This document shows positions 48,418 through 58,772 of a stretch of DNA of 64,000 bases, one piece after another; positions within the stretch are counted from its first letter, which is position 1, and each line of letters begins with the position of its first letter. The translations under genes were made by a program, and so were the position numbers. The stretch covers positions 14,505,420-14,569,419 of the forward strand of contig CM020620.1 of NCBI GenBank assembly GCA_009829735.1, in the 5' to 3' direction. This DNA comes from Pyropia yezoensis. Taxonomy: Eukaryota; Rhodophyta; Bangiophyceae; Bangiales; Bangiaceae. The notes beneath the pieces are model-generated. The model ran no database searches. It was not told the DNA's origin and saw only the letters and a program-made list of their open reading frames with translations.

Positions 48418-50136
48418 CCCCTCGCCGGGGGCCCAGGCGCCGGGGGGACCTCACCGCCCCCCCCTCACCACGCGGCCAAGACCGCGAGCGCCGAGGAAGA
48501 AGGTGCCACGCCGCCGAAGAAGCCGCCGGCGGCGTGGGCGCGGGAGGCGGAAGACGCATGGCGCAAGATTGGCGCGCCACGCTGGGTTCTCCGCCTCCTC
48601 CGCTTCGGCCTGAAGCTACCTTGGGCGGACCCCCACCGGCGACCGCGTACGCGAGCGAGAGCGTATCCGGTGCCGGAGGGGGACCGTACCATTGTGGCTG
48701 AGAAGCTGATGCGGTGGCAGACGGCGGGCTTTGTGCGGAAGCTGAGCGGAGCGGAGCGCGCGGCGGCGCGTTGCGTGTCCCCAGCCTTCGTCTCCCACGT
48801 CCGCCCCAAGCCCAGGTTGGTGATCGATCTCAGGGACGTGAACGAGCTGCTGGAGGACAAGCCGTTTAAGTACGAGGCACTGCCCGAGTTTATAGCTTCC
48901 CTCCAGCTGTACGACCATCTTATCTCTCGGGATATAAAGGACGCCTTTCATCACGTTTACATCCACCCCGACGATCGGACCTACCTCAGCTTTACCATTG
49001 ATGGCGAGGTCTACGAGGCCATCACCATGCCTTTTGGACTGTCCATCGCCCCGTGGGCGTGGACAAAGGTGATGCGCCCAGTGCTCGCGCACCTGCGCGT
49101 GGTGGGCTTCGACCTCATTGGCTATGTTGACGACCATGGTGCCGCTGCCCCCGGCCCAAGACCAACCAGCAAGACGGGCGCAGCCGCCGGCTTCCGGCTG
49201 GTGCAGCGGCTATACGCCAAGCTCGGCCTACAGCTGCACCCCGACAAGGGCGACCGCGAAGGGACGCAGCAACTGGCGCTGCTTGGCTTCACCATCGATA
49301 CGGCGGGCAACAGGCTGACGCTTCCACCGGAGCGAGTCGCCAAGGTGAGCGGCACCGCCGTGGCGCTGCTATCCTCGGCCGGCAAGAACCGGCGGTACGT
49401 GCGGGTGAAGGCGTTGCAGCGGATGGCGGGGCTGGCGGTGTCGACCAAGCTGGCGATCCCGGCGGCGCGGCTGCACACCCGATCCCTGTACGACGACCTT
49501 CGATCCGGTGACGCAGTCGGCGACGATCGGCCCGAACTCGCGGACGATCGACCCAAATTTTCAAATTTGAAAATGTACGATCGATCTGACGCGTTGAGCC
49601 GCGACGAGGACCGCACCGACTGGTGCTTGGGGCGGCGCTTCTTCCTGTCCCTGGACGCCGCGTACGGGCCCCACACGGTGGACCGCTTTGCGTCGGCGAC
49701 GACGTCGCACTTGGCGCGCTACAACTCCCGTCGCCGCGACCCGTCCACCGAGGCGGTGGACGCCCTCTCCCAGTCGTGGTCGGGCGACAACAACTGGGAC
49801 AACCCGCCGTTCTCCCTCGTCCCGCTGGTGCTGCGCCTCATCGCCGCGCAGCGGGCGACGGCGACCGTCATCGTCCGCGTGTGGAGGGCGCAGCCGTGGT
49901 GGAGGCCCGTCCTCCAGCAGGCCGACGAGGTGCTCTACCTTCCCCGCGCGGCCGGCGTCTTCCGGCACGGGGCGGCGGCCGCGCCGCGGCGTCGGCCGCA
50001 TTGGACAGTATGCGCTCTCCGGTTCACGGACGGGGGGCGACGGCCGGGTCGGCGGCATGGACGCGGTCCTGCGTCGTCCTCGGCGACCACCGTTTTGGCG
50101 CCGGCGCCGGCGGTGAGACTGCCGCGCAGCTGTTAA
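48418..50136 (+). pseudogene. DIRS reverse transcriptase, RNase H core deleted
   Basis: This frame encodes a DIRS-type reverse transcriptase: PRLVIDLRDVNELL, SRDIKDAFHHVYIHP, MPFGLSIAPWAWTKVM and the catalytic YVDD at 49123-49134, then LGFTIDTAGNRLTLPPER. After HTRSLYDDLRSGD the expected RNase H core (DAS..GWG, internal Glu and Asp) is absent. Instead there is a short segment with repeated CGATCG strings and an 18-bp palindrome at 49557-49574. It then resumes at DALSRDEDRTDW with the conserved DIRS tail (HTVDRFASATTSHLARYNSR, NNWDNPPFSLVPLVLRLI). The frame ends at TAA 50134-50136, overlapping the recombinase frame. RT looks sound but the element lacks RNase H. No clear ATG was found, so translation may depend on frameshifting from Gag. 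Confidence 0.85.
49557..49574. repeat. 18-bp perfect palindrome in DIRS pol
   Basis: ATTTTCAAATTTGAAAAT is its own reverse complement and is strikingly AT-rich against the surrounding GC-rich code. CGATCG strings flank it at about 49544 and 49579. It occupies the place of the missing RNase H core. Confidence 0.85.
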
Positions 50137-51087
50137 GCCTCGCGCTGGCGGAGTCGACCAAGGGAAACTACGCCAATAAGTGGGTGGCGTTTGTGTCCTT
50201 TTGCCAGGCTAGTGGGTACACTTACCTGCCAGCCACGACTGAGACCGTCGCGTGCTACCTCGGGTTCATCTTCGAGCGCGGCACGGTCGCGCCGGCGACG
50301 CTGCAGGGCTACCTCACCCCGATCAACGCAGTGCACGCGTTGATGCAGATGGAGCGGCCTGCGGTCGGTCCCCTGCTCGTGGCGCTGCGGCATGGCTACG
50401 CCCGAGCCTACGCCAACATCTCTGGCGGCCTGCGCGTCAAGCGCGTTCCGCTTCTCGCAGCGGCGCTGCTGCGGTTTGCCAACCTGGGTTTGACCACGGC
50501 TGACGCCGGCCTCCGCCGACGGCTGGCGGGGCTCGTCATGACGGGCCTGACCTTCTCGCGCCCGGGCGGAGCGGCTAACCTCCGCCGCAAGGACGTCTCC
50601 CTCACGGGTGACAGTATCTAGGTGCAGATAATGGACCACAAGCACGGCGCGCGGACGGACCGTGAGCGCATCCTCATCAACCTGCCGAGGCGCAGTGGCG
50701 GCCGCGACGACGCTCCCTTCCGGCTGGTGCACATGCACCTGTCGGCCATCGCCATGGCGACGGCGGACGGCGACCAACCCTGCTTCTCCCCCCGTCGGCG
50801 ACCTGCGGCCCCTGCCGACGGAGGTGGCGACCGTGTGGATGAGGGAGGCCATCTACCTCTTCGACGTCCACCCGCCCGACGGCGGGATGTACGCCGGCCA
50901 CTCCCTCCGCGCCTGCGCGGCGACGAGCTACCGCTCGATTGGGGGGGAGCTGGACGCGTGCGCCCAGCTGATGGGCATGAAGGACAAGTCGACGGACGTC
51001 GTCTCCGCCTCGTACGTAGACGCACTTGTCGACGCAGACGACGCTGCCCGGGAGCTGTACGACCGCTGCCTGCGGGTGCGGCGCTGA
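50098..51087 (+). pseudogene. DIRS tyrosine recombinase, broken
   Basis: The N-terminal core-binding part (STKGNYANKWVAFVSFCQ) is followed by catalytic box I (FSRPGGAANLRRKDV, Arg at about 50558). A TAG stop at 50619-50621 and a frame change near 50790 come next. Then box II GHSLRACAATSYRS (His 50899, Arg 50908) and the probable nucleophile Tyr in SASYVDALV (51012-51014) are seen. All four key residues of the R-H-R-Y set are recognisable, but the stop and frameshift make the gene inactive as shown. The enzyme would integrate a circular DNA form of the element without target duplication. Confidence 0.85.
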
Positions 51088-51149
51088 CAGGCGGCGGGCG
51101 CCTTTGGCCACCACCTTCCTCTGGGTGGCGTCGCCTCTCCGATTGGGTT

Positions 51150-51184
51150 GGCAACAAGCCCGTGACTCCACGAGCGGCGGGGTA
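51150..51184 (+). repeat. DIRS repeat B1
   Basis: This 35-nt sequence (GGCAACAAGCCCGTGACTCC...) is identical by eye to B2 at 51679-51713. It directly precedes A2. The B1-A2 junction is the internal complementary region that allows a circular DNA form to be completed. Confidence 0.92.
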
Positions 51185-51186
51185 TA

Positions 51187-51407
51187 ATCCGGTTGGAGCG
51201 GAGCGGAGCCAGGGGGTACCCCGCGACCGAGGGGGAGGTGCTACTGTGGGGCATGGACGGCCGTCGGCAGATTTTGAAACCTTGCCGGCGGCGGCGGCGG
51301 CGGTGGCGCGTACGCACCACCCCCCGCGGCCCCTGCCTTTTAGGCCGCGGCCGTGGCGCCCCGGTCCGCCCCACAGGAGCGGCAAGCACTTCCCTGTCTC
51401 GCGCTTG
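51187..51407 (+). repeat. DIRS repeat A2
   Basis: This 221-nt second copy of A1 lies downstream of the recombinase gene and next to B1. Confidence 0.92.
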
Positions 51408-51678
51408 CCTCTTTCCTCCCCTCCTGCCACCGGTATTCTCCCCCACTGCCGCGGGGTCTCACCTGTCTGTATGCTCCGCTTGGTTCTCCCGCTCCGCCGC
51501 GGCCATTGCTTGGCCGCGTGGAGTCTGCCGTGCCAGCCTCCTTTTCTCCCTGTCTTTGACTTTGACGGTGCGCGCCGACCGCAAGGCCGGGCGCACCGAG
51601 GCAACCTGCCTCACATTTGCATTGCTCTACAGCCCAATAGGGGCTACTTGTATCTCATGAATAAATTCGACAGTCCGT
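51408..51678 (+). other. DIRS segment between A2 and B2
   Basis: About 270 nt without coding content separate A2 from B2; no domain is seen. It is part of the DIRS 3' non-coding end. Confidence 0.5.
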
Positions 51679-51713
51679 GGCAACAAGCCCGTGACTCCAC
51701 GAGCGGCGGGGTA
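51679..51713 (+). repeat. DIRS right end repeat B2
   Basis: The second copy of B ends the element. From 51714 the sequence returns to RNase H of element D (CTCATTCGATGCGACCACGAG encodes LIRCDHE). Confidence 0.92.
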
Positions 51714-53535
51714 CCTCATTCGATGCGACCACGAGGCTTTGAAGTGGATACTCACCGCTACAGCCTGTACGAATAACCGACTCAATCGATGGCGACTCTG
51801 CCTCGCTGAGTTCGATTATGACGTTGAATATCGGCCAGGCCCGAAGCATGCGGTTGCAGACGCGATGTCTCGTATACCGACGGATGGGAAAGACTCTTCC
51901 CCCATCCCTGAGGAACTTCCTCATGCTGCAGTAACTTCTCGCTCCGGAAATGTCCTCAACCCGAGGATGCCTGGCATGGCCAAGTTATTACCCGTGTCTC
52001 TGGATGAGATTGTCCAGGCGCAGGAGAACGACAAACTTTGTCGACGACTCAGGAAGGAGCTCGACCAAGCTCAACCGACTCGGTTCTTCCTGAATGACAA
52101 CGGCATACTCTGCCATATGAGATGTACCCAGGGGGATAAACAAGTCGTTGTCCCCAAGGAGTTACGCAAGGGTACTCTGCAACGGGAGCACTCCTCACCG
52201 TTGGGTGGACACCCAGGGTCTACGAGGATATATCAGACCCTACGCAAGAAGTACCATTGGCCGTCACTCGTGGCTGATGTGCGCGGGTACGTCGCCGCGT
52301 GCGCGACTCGCGCAAAGAATAGACTCATGGAGTCCCGGCAGACTTCTGCCATGAGAATCTTTTCTGCAACCGAGCCGTTTGCAGCGATAACAGTGGACTT
52401 GCTCGGCCCACTACCACGAACACCAGAAGGATATGAGTACCTCCTGGTGATGTGTGATCGCTTTACTATGCTCACACGGGTATTCCCACTTAAGGATATC
52501 ACCGCCGTGGACGTCCTGAGCGCCGTGCTCGACGTCTGGATTGCCAGTTATGGCATCCCCGACTCTATCCTTTCGGATAACGGACCACAGTTTACGTCGG
52601 TCCTGTATCAGGGAGTCATGAAGATGTTGGTGGTGCAGACGAACTTCGCCACCACTTACCACCCCCAGACTAATGGGCAGGTGGAACGATGCAATAGGAC
52701 TTTAGTGCGCCAGTTGCGTCACTATGTCCATGACCATGTAGTCACATGGGCTCGTTATGCGACACTACTCGTGACAGCATACAACTCCCATGTACACAGT
52801 AGTACGGGAGAGACACCGTTTGCCTTCGTCTGTCCCCGACGACTTCCGTCAGTAGCTGTGGAGCGCCTCACACAGACCGAGGGTGAAACTTCGACTCAAA
52901 CACCGAGTCAGGCGAATGCCTCTCTACTCCAGAGACTGGAGGAGATGATACCCCTTGTCCGGGCTACTATGGAGAAGGCCCAAGCCCGTTACAAGAGGCG
53001 CTTCGATGTTCGAATCAGACATCGTCGCGATCCATTCCGAGTTGGAGATTGGGTCTATGTTAACTCCCACGACAATAAGGGAAGGAAATTGGTCTTCAAA
53101 ACTCTGGGACCATATCACATTCTGAAAACGGATGGACGCCGGTTAACCATCGAAAGTGATGATGGTAATCGGGCGATAAATGGGAATCACGCGACCCGCG
53201 CACCCGAACCCCCAGAGGGAGATCCCGCTTGGGAAAGGGCCTTGCAAGCATGGAAAGTCCCATCCTTGCGGACCTCCTCCAAGAAACAGTTGGAGGCGGT
53301 GTTCGACAAGTTTGTCGGACACGGATACGATGAGTCGGGGCGACTCATGCTCCGAGTCAGGTGGTTCGGATATGGGCCAACTTCCGACACATGGGAGTTT
53401 ATAGAGGACCGACCAGTAGAGAAGGTCCGTAGATGCTGCCAGGCTGCAGGCATATCTATACGCCGACGTACCACTCGTACGTCGGGGGATGAAGTCCAAG
53501 CTCCAAGTCAGAGTAGAGCGGCGAGTCAACCATGA
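51714..53535 (+). pseudogene. pol: Ty3/gypsy Pol second part, element D: RNase H end, integrase, chromodomain
   Basis: Open for about 607 codons. It starts with the end of RNase H (IRCDHEALKWIL, VADAMSR) and continues with integrase. The zinc site is damaged: H...H is present (EHSSPLGGHPG) but the second Cys of CxxC is Arg (CATRAKNR). The DDE core is complete: Asp in VDLLGPLP, Asp in LSDNGPQFTS, Glu in NGQVERCN. A GPY/F-like module (FRVGDWVYVNSH) and a chromodomain (VFDKFVGHGYDE, LRVRWFGYGPTSDTWEF) end the protein before TGA 53533-53535. It belongs to the frame cut off at 47121. Confidence 0.92.
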
Positions 53536-53780
53536 GTAAACACATGTCATGGTTCTTCAAGGACTCTCTACTAACAAAGCCGACTACGGCACAACACAAG
53601 ACAAGATCGACACACTCCACTCTTCTCAGAAAAGAACAAGTCGTTCAACCGCTGACTCGAGCGCTCCATACGCCCACCCCCACTACTATAGAGACCGCCC
53701 GACCACGAGGCACCAAGGTCGTAGGGCGGAAACGGAGGGGCGTATCCCAGTTGAGAAGGCCCAGGAGTGGTAGCTCCGCG

Positions 53781-54453
53781 TGAGGCCCACCCACACCGGG
53801 GTAGCCCTTCACGTACTCTTGTTCGAACCCTTGACCTTGAACAGCAATCCGGTGTAGAGGTTGGGGAAAGGGATGGGATTGTAACGGTGTGGGTTCCGGG
53901 GAAGGTGATGGGGAAGCAACGGTGACGGGAGTGGGGAAGAGGGTGGCGTGACGTCGGTGATGGTTGGTGAGTGGTACAATGGTATAGAAAGTCTTTGTCT
54001 GTCTCTGTGGTTGCCTCTTCCTCTCCACACCGAAGCGCCGACTGGCACACATTATATACCCACAGCGGGGCACCGAAGGTGCCCCCTAAGCATGCGCTTC
54101 CCCGTCGTGCCGCAGTGCGGCCAGACGGCTCAAGAACAACGCAAGGGCGAGCGCACACAACGTGTGGCCCCGAAGCATTCCAGACGAGGTGCCTGGCAAC
54201 AGATACAAAATCTGCATACGCCCACATATCCTGAGCTGCGGCCCGAATCACCCGATGATCGGCTGGTCGTGCAGCCGTTCCAGAGCGGTCCTTCAGTACT
54301 GGACCCTCCAGTTACCACCCGATGTTTGCAGACACTAGCGGGCGTCCACGCGATTACGTGGGGACGCTCAAGTCCTCTAATTAGATAATGAGGACTTGTA
54401 AGTAGATGTCCCAATCTCAGGTTCTCAGGGTGTATTTGGGACGAATCGTTACA
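53781..54453 (-). repeat. 3' LTR of element E
   Basis: This 673-nt LTR is next to the polypurine tract, so it is the downstream LTR of the minus-strand element. It contains ACATTATATACCC on the plus strand near 54047-54059, a TATA-like string. Confidence 0.95.
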
Positions 54454-54463
54454 CCTCCCCCCG
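54454..54463 (-). promoter_or_regulatory. Polypurine tract, element E
   Basis: The minus strand reads CGGGGGGAGG directly before the 3' LTR, the expected primer for plus-strand synthesis. Confidence 0.8.
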
Positions 54464-54464
54464 C

Positions 54465-56117
54465 TTACGGGGCGCGACGAAAGAAAGCGTCCAGTACTTC
54501 CGGTGCGTTCTTGAGGTCTTGTCTAGTTAACCAGGAGTTTTCACTATCGTCGCAGCCTTTCCACTTGACGAGGACCTGTTGGCGTCCTTGGCGCTGTCGC
54601 GATCGCACAATATGATCAACTTCGTACTCGACCGAACCGGCCGGAAACTCAACAGGAGGTGGAACGGGAAGAAGGCGACCGTGCGGATCAGTGTCGTATG
54701 GCTTGAGGAGATTGGCATGGAAGGCATTGTGGATCTTACGATCGAGCACGGCTTGAGGAAGATCCAGGCGGAACGTGACCTCGTTGATGCTCTCGGTCAC
54801 GCGATACGGCCCTGAATACTTGGGCATTAGCTTTCGCGCACCTTGGAAAGAATCAGGCATGAAGTTCTTGGTGCTAAGGAGCACGAGGTAAGGGCGAAAT
54901 ACATCATTCATCAGGTTCATGAAGACCGCCGGTGCATTGGTTAGGCCAAAGCGTAGTACTGTAAACTCGTAAAACCCGAACTTAGTTCGGAAGGCGGTCA
55001 GGGGAATCGTTTCTGGGTCAAGACGAATTTGGTAATACCCCGAACGGATGTCGATCTTGGTGAAGTACTTTGCTTTCCAAAGTTGAACGAAGATGTCGTC
55101 GATGCGTGGCAGGGGATACGCGTTCCTGATGGTGACCTTATTGAGGGCTCGATAATCGATGCACATTCGCCAGCTGCCGTCTTTCTTAACAGCAAACAAC
55201 ACGGAGGAGCCCCATGGAGAAGAGCTCGATTGGATAAACCCCTTTCGAATCAGGACGGCTAACTGAGACTTCAACTCCTCAAGATCAGTCTCAGCCAGTC
55301 GGTAATTGCCGCTGCGGCGCGGCTGTGCATCTTCTGCTAGCTTGATGCTGAAGTTCTGCCTGCGTTGCGGAGGTAGCTTGTCGGGTAGTTCATCTGGGAA
55401 GACATCTGCGTATTCCGTCAGTATGCTTCGGAGCTCACCTCCGGCCTCACCTTCTCCCATTGTAATGGCGTTGACATTGACGGCCCACAAAGGCTCGTTT
55501 GATTGTAGGTAGATCGCGAAGACGGGTGCCTTTTGGATGAGGTGTCGAGCGAGGCGCTGTCCACTGATGAAGTCATCTTGCCTCTTGAGGGAGGCATCAA
55601 TGGTTATGTTCTTGTTGTTGAAGACAAAAGATATCTTGTTGCTCTTGCTGTTGACTGTGGCATCCTTGTCATCGCGCCATTTCTTTCCAAGGATGAGGTC
55701 GTATGCGCTGAGGTTGCAAATGGCGAGCCGCATACGCTCTTGATATGCGCCGATGACGACGTTGAGAGATTCAGTGGCTTCTGCTAGGATATGAGAGCGG
55801 CCGTCAGGCATGTTGGCCGCGAAGTCGGTTTCTTGGGATTTGATGTTCAATGAGGTAGACAGACGCTTAGAGACAAAGTCGATGGGAGAACCGTCGTCAA
55901 AGAGCACCTTGACGACGTGCACATTCACAGTACCAGTAGACAGTAATAGCCCCAGACGGGGGCCCTCAAATGGTGATGAATTATTTTCCGGAACTGAGGG
56001 AGCCAGCGGCACTGGTGCTGGTGACCGCAGCTGCTTCAGTTCCGCTGGCCTTTTGGGCAGTCCTTGGCAAGGTGTCCCTTTTCTTGGCAGCGAAGGCAAA
56101 GTCCTTCGTGCATGCAT
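54465..56117 (-). pseudogene. pol: Ty3/gypsy Pol of element E with in-frame internal deletion
   Basis: A single open frame of 550 codons. It begins with a protease-like domain ([16 protein letters not shown]; Asp-Asp-Gly instead of the usual DTG/DSG). The first half of reverse transcriptase follows ([51 protein letters not shown]). After FRPYL the sequence jumps to the integrase C-terminal part ([25 protein letters not shown]) and ends with a chromodomain ([27 protein letters not shown]). The catalytic YxDD, RNase H and the integrase core are missing, yet the frame is intact. It overlaps gag by 82 nt in the -1 frame. The element can move only with enzymes from another copy. Confidence 0.9.
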
Positions 56118-56911
56118 CGCTGACGCTCTTCCGGAGTCAGCTTCTCCACTTTAATGCTGGAGATGTCCATTGGGACGCCCGCCGAAGCGTATGGCTTAGC
56201 GTGGTTCCTGGTCACGTTCCCAAGGCGGCGCGAGGCACCGACCTTAGCGGATTGCACACGCAACGCAGCAGTCATGACGGTTTCGAGCTCGGAGTACGTC
56301 TGGATACATCGAGCCTGCCATATGCCTCGCTTCAGGCCCCGGCTATAGCGATCAATCTTTTCTTCCTCGGTGATATCCGGGATGTCCATGACGATGCTTA
56401 GGAACGTTTTGTTAAATGTCCCAACATCTTTAACTTGACGCCATGAGTGGAGCTTGTCCCTCGCGGCCAGTGTCTTATTCAACGGGCTGAACCTTCGAAC
56501 AATGGCAGTTCGAAAGGCGTTGCAGTCAGACACGACGTTGCTCCGACGGTAAGTATGCCACCAGTTAAAAGCCTCCCCGTCGAGGAACGTGGAGGCGATA
56601 CGGCATGCCTCTTCAAGATCATTAAGGTGCACATAAGAGTCCATGTGAGAGCACCACGCTTCCACCGTACCGGGTTTGCCCGAAAATGGTGACAGCTTGT
56701 TCGGTCCTGCGGCAGTACTTCCAGCCGCATCCTTGGCCTGAGCCTCGACAAGCTGGCTCTTGGTTTCCGCCAGTTCAATCTTCTGTGATTCCAGCTCTCG
56801 ACTCATATGGGCGACGAAAGCTGAAAGTTGATTCCAAGACTCCATGGTGGGGGCCGCAGGAGCTAAGTCCGACCCACCTTGGCCGGCACCCGCGGGATCG
56901 CTCACATTCAT
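56036..56911 (-). CDS. gag: Ty3/gypsy Gag of element E
   Basis: ATG 56911 gives about 291 residues; the frame is open upstream to 57073. It contains a coiled stretch ([20 protein letters not shown]) and the gag capsid core ([40 protein letters not shown]). The zinc knuckle [14 protein letters not shown] lies before the stop at 56036. This is the classic PF03732-type retrotransposon gag. It looks intact and could form particles. Pol overlaps its end, implying a -1 frameshift. Confidence 0.92.
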   Translation of the reverse strand: MNVSDPAGAGQGGSDLAPAAPTMESWNQLSAFVAHMSRELESQKIELAETKSQLVEAQAKDAAGSTAAGPNKLSPFSGKPGTVEAWCSHMDSYVHLNDLEEACRIASTFLDGEAFNWWHTYRRSNVVSDCNAFRTAIVRRFSPLNKTLAARDKLHSWRQVKDVGTFNKTFLSIVMDIPDITEEEKIDRYSRGLKRGIWQARCIQTYSELETVMTAALRVQSAKVGASRRLGNVTRNHAKPYASAGVPMDISSIKVEKLTPEERQRCMHEGLCLRCQEKGHLAKDCPKGQRN

Positions 56912-57164
56912 CGTCTCCGAAAATGAAGTCCGCGGATGAAGGTTCCTGGGACCGCGCTCCTTCAGGGCGCTGCGAAGGCTCTTGACACAGTGGGAGAAGA
57001 AAGCGTCGTCATTTTCCCACTGAGTTACAGATACAGATGTCTGGAAAAGTGGTACTGACAGTGTGTCGGTCACTTTCGAAGAGATGTGTATCTGTAAGGC
57101 ACAGTACGCTCTGAGAAGATGGGTACAGAGTCGATCGAAATCGTGGCCTAGAAATCGATAATTT

Positions 57165-57866
57165 CTAGTGCCATTCGTTCGAATCCCTTGGGCCCACTTC
57201 GCGTCGGAGTTGATACCGACGACGAGTCAGATCGACCAAAATAGATCCGGTATAACGGGCGGATCTGAGGGGGTGCCAAATCGGTGAGTCACTGGCGCGT
57301 GCCAAGGCACGGTGGTGATTTTTCCCACGCTGGCGGCGTTTGAAGTGGTCAGTGGACTCGAATTCACGATCGCAAGTCTTGCAATACGGAAGTTCACTTG
57401 GGCGGTTGACCACGTTCCGGTGACGGCGCGATGCGCAGTGATTGACCAATACGGCGGGGCTGTTGCACCGAATACCGCACGGCTTAAACTGGTACTTGAA
57501 CTTGCGAACCGCCGTCCTTTTCTTGACCAACCGCTGTTCGCGCTGCTCGGCGGCGCGGGCGGTTGTTGGCTTGATGTGCCCGTTGCGCGGCGCAGGAGGG
57601 GCCACGAAGCGGCGTTCAATTGGCCGACGTGGCAGCAGAGGGCCTTGATTGGCCGGGCTTGCGGGCCCCGCCTGGATCTCCTTGCCTTTTGTAGACACGC
57701 GAGGGGTCGACGCGGTGCGGGTGTGCAGGGACAGGTGCAGCGGGGCCGCCACAGTGGATGACGATGATGGGGCCGCCGGGGTTCTGCGCGCCTCCGCCGA
57801 TGAAGTCGTCGAAAGTGCCGCCGCCGAAGCCGACGGTGAATACTCAGAACCTGATTTGGAGCTCAC
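57165..57866 (-). CDS. Zinc-finger frame upstream of gag in element E
   Basis: About 233 codons are open between the 5' LTR and gag, same strand as gag, ending 91 nt before the gag frame. There is no ATG in the frame (the first codon after the upstream stop region is GTG), so it may be a spliced exon, use a non-ATG start, or be the tail of a damaged gene. The first half is Ser/Ala/Pro-rich, the middle basic (EQREQRLVKKRTAVRKFKYQ). Two finger-like units follow: FKPCGIRCNSPAVLVNHCAS and the clearer YCKTCDREFESTDHFKRRQR with GKNHH, a U1-like C2H2 pattern. It could bind nucleic acid. I do not recognise a family. Confidence 0.55.
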   Translation of the reverse strand: MSSKSGSEYSPSASAAALSTTSSAEARRTPAAPSSSSTVAAPLHLSLHTRTASTPRVSTKGKEIQAGPASPANQGPLLPRRPIERRFVAPPAPRNGHIKPTTARAAEQREQRLVKKRTAVRKFKYQFKPCGIRCNSPAVLVNHCASRRHRNVVNRPSELPYCKTCDREFESTDHFKRRQRGKNHHRALARASDSPIWHPLRSARYTGSILVDLTRRRYQLRREVGPRDSNEWH

Positions 57867-58080
57867 TGGGTTTCAACAATCGGTTGACCAAAAAAAAACC
57901 ACCGTGACATCAAGCACAAGGGCAGTGTCAGGATAGTGTTTTTTCGGTGTGATTCGTGGTGCCCGCTGCGTTCGTGTTACAATGCCCGAAGCAAGCCGAA
58001 CGTAGGGGGCAGCACGAAGTCACAAACACAGAGGGATCCAAATCAGGCAGAGAACCAACGAAAACGCCAAAAAGTTGAAC

Positions 58081-58095
58081 TGCCAGGAGCTACCA
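58081..58095 (-). promoter_or_regulatory. Possible primer binding site, element E
   Basis: On the minus strand TGGTAGCTCCTGGCA starts four bases inside the 5' LTR. TGG fits a tRNA 3' end; the tRNA is not identified. Confidence 0.5.
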
Positions 58096-58099
58096 CATG

Positions 58100-58772
58100 T
58101 GAGGCCCACCCACACCGGGGTAGCCCTTCACGTACTCTTGTTCGAACCCTTGACCTTGAACAGGAATCCGGTGTAGAGGTTGGGGAAAGGGATGGGATTG
58201 TAACGGTGTGGGTTCCGGGGAAGGTGATGGGGAAGCAACGGTGACGGGAGTGGGGAAGAGGGTGGCGTGACGTCGGTGATGGTTGGTGAGTGGTACAATG
58301 GTATAGAAAGTCTTTGTCTGTCTCTGTGGTTGCCTCTTCCTCTCCACACCGAAGCGCCGACTGGCACACATTATATACCCACAGCGGGGCACCGAAGGTG
58401 CCCCCTAAGCATGCGCTTCCCCGTCGTGCCGCAGTGCGGCCAGACGGCTCAAGAACAACGCAAGGGCGAGCGCACACAACGTGTGGCCCCGAAGCATTCC
58501 AGACGAGGTGCCTGGCAACAGATACAAAATCTGCATACGCCCACATATCCTGAGCTGCGGCCCGAATCACCCGATGATCGGCTGGTCGTGCAGCCGTTCC
58601 AGAGCGGTCCTTCAATACTGGACCCTCCAGTTACCACCCGATGTTTGCAGACACTAGCGGGCGTCCACGCGATTACGTGGGGACGCTCAAGTCCTCTAAT
58701 TAGATAATGAGGACTTGTAAGTAGATGTCCCAGTCTCAGGTTCTCAGGGTGCATTTGGGACGAATCCTTACA
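58100..58772 (-). repeat. 5' LTR of element E
   Basis: This 673-nt LTR is near-identical to 53781-54453 (about five differences, e.g. AACAGG/AACAGC and CGAATCC/CGAATCG). Confidence 0.95.

Larger units (their letters stand above)
47122..51713 (+). mobile_element. DIRS/PAT-like tyrosine-recombinase retroelement inserted in D
   Basis: The 4.6-kb element has split direct repeats. A1 (47122-47342) is repeated as A2 (51187-51407), and B1 (51150-51184) as B2 (51679-51713), in the order A1-genes-B1A2-B2. This is the PAT arrangement. It encodes a Gag-like protein, a DIRS-type reverse transcriptase, an RNase H/methyltransferase-like tail and a tyrosine recombinase. It splits RNase H of element D (GGAAGTTT before, CTCATTCGATGC after) with no target duplication, as expected for recombinase-mediated integration. 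Confidence 0.92.
53781..58772 (-). mobile_element. Ty3/gypsy element E, young, internally deleted
   Basis: Two 673-nt LTRs (53781-54453 and 58100-58772) differ at only about five positions by eye. On the minus strand: 5' LTR, possible primer binding site (58095-58081), a zinc-finger frame, gag, a pol with an in-frame deletion, polypurine tract GGGGGGAGG (54463-54455) and 3' LTR. On the minus strand the LTRs begin TGTAAC and end GGCCTCA. The flanks (CCGCG and CACTG) do not form a target duplication. Confidence 0.93.

Noticed and set aside
53781-58772. Target-site duplication for element E
   Set aside because: The five bases outside the LTRs are CCGCG and CACTG, which do not match. No duplication can be claimed.
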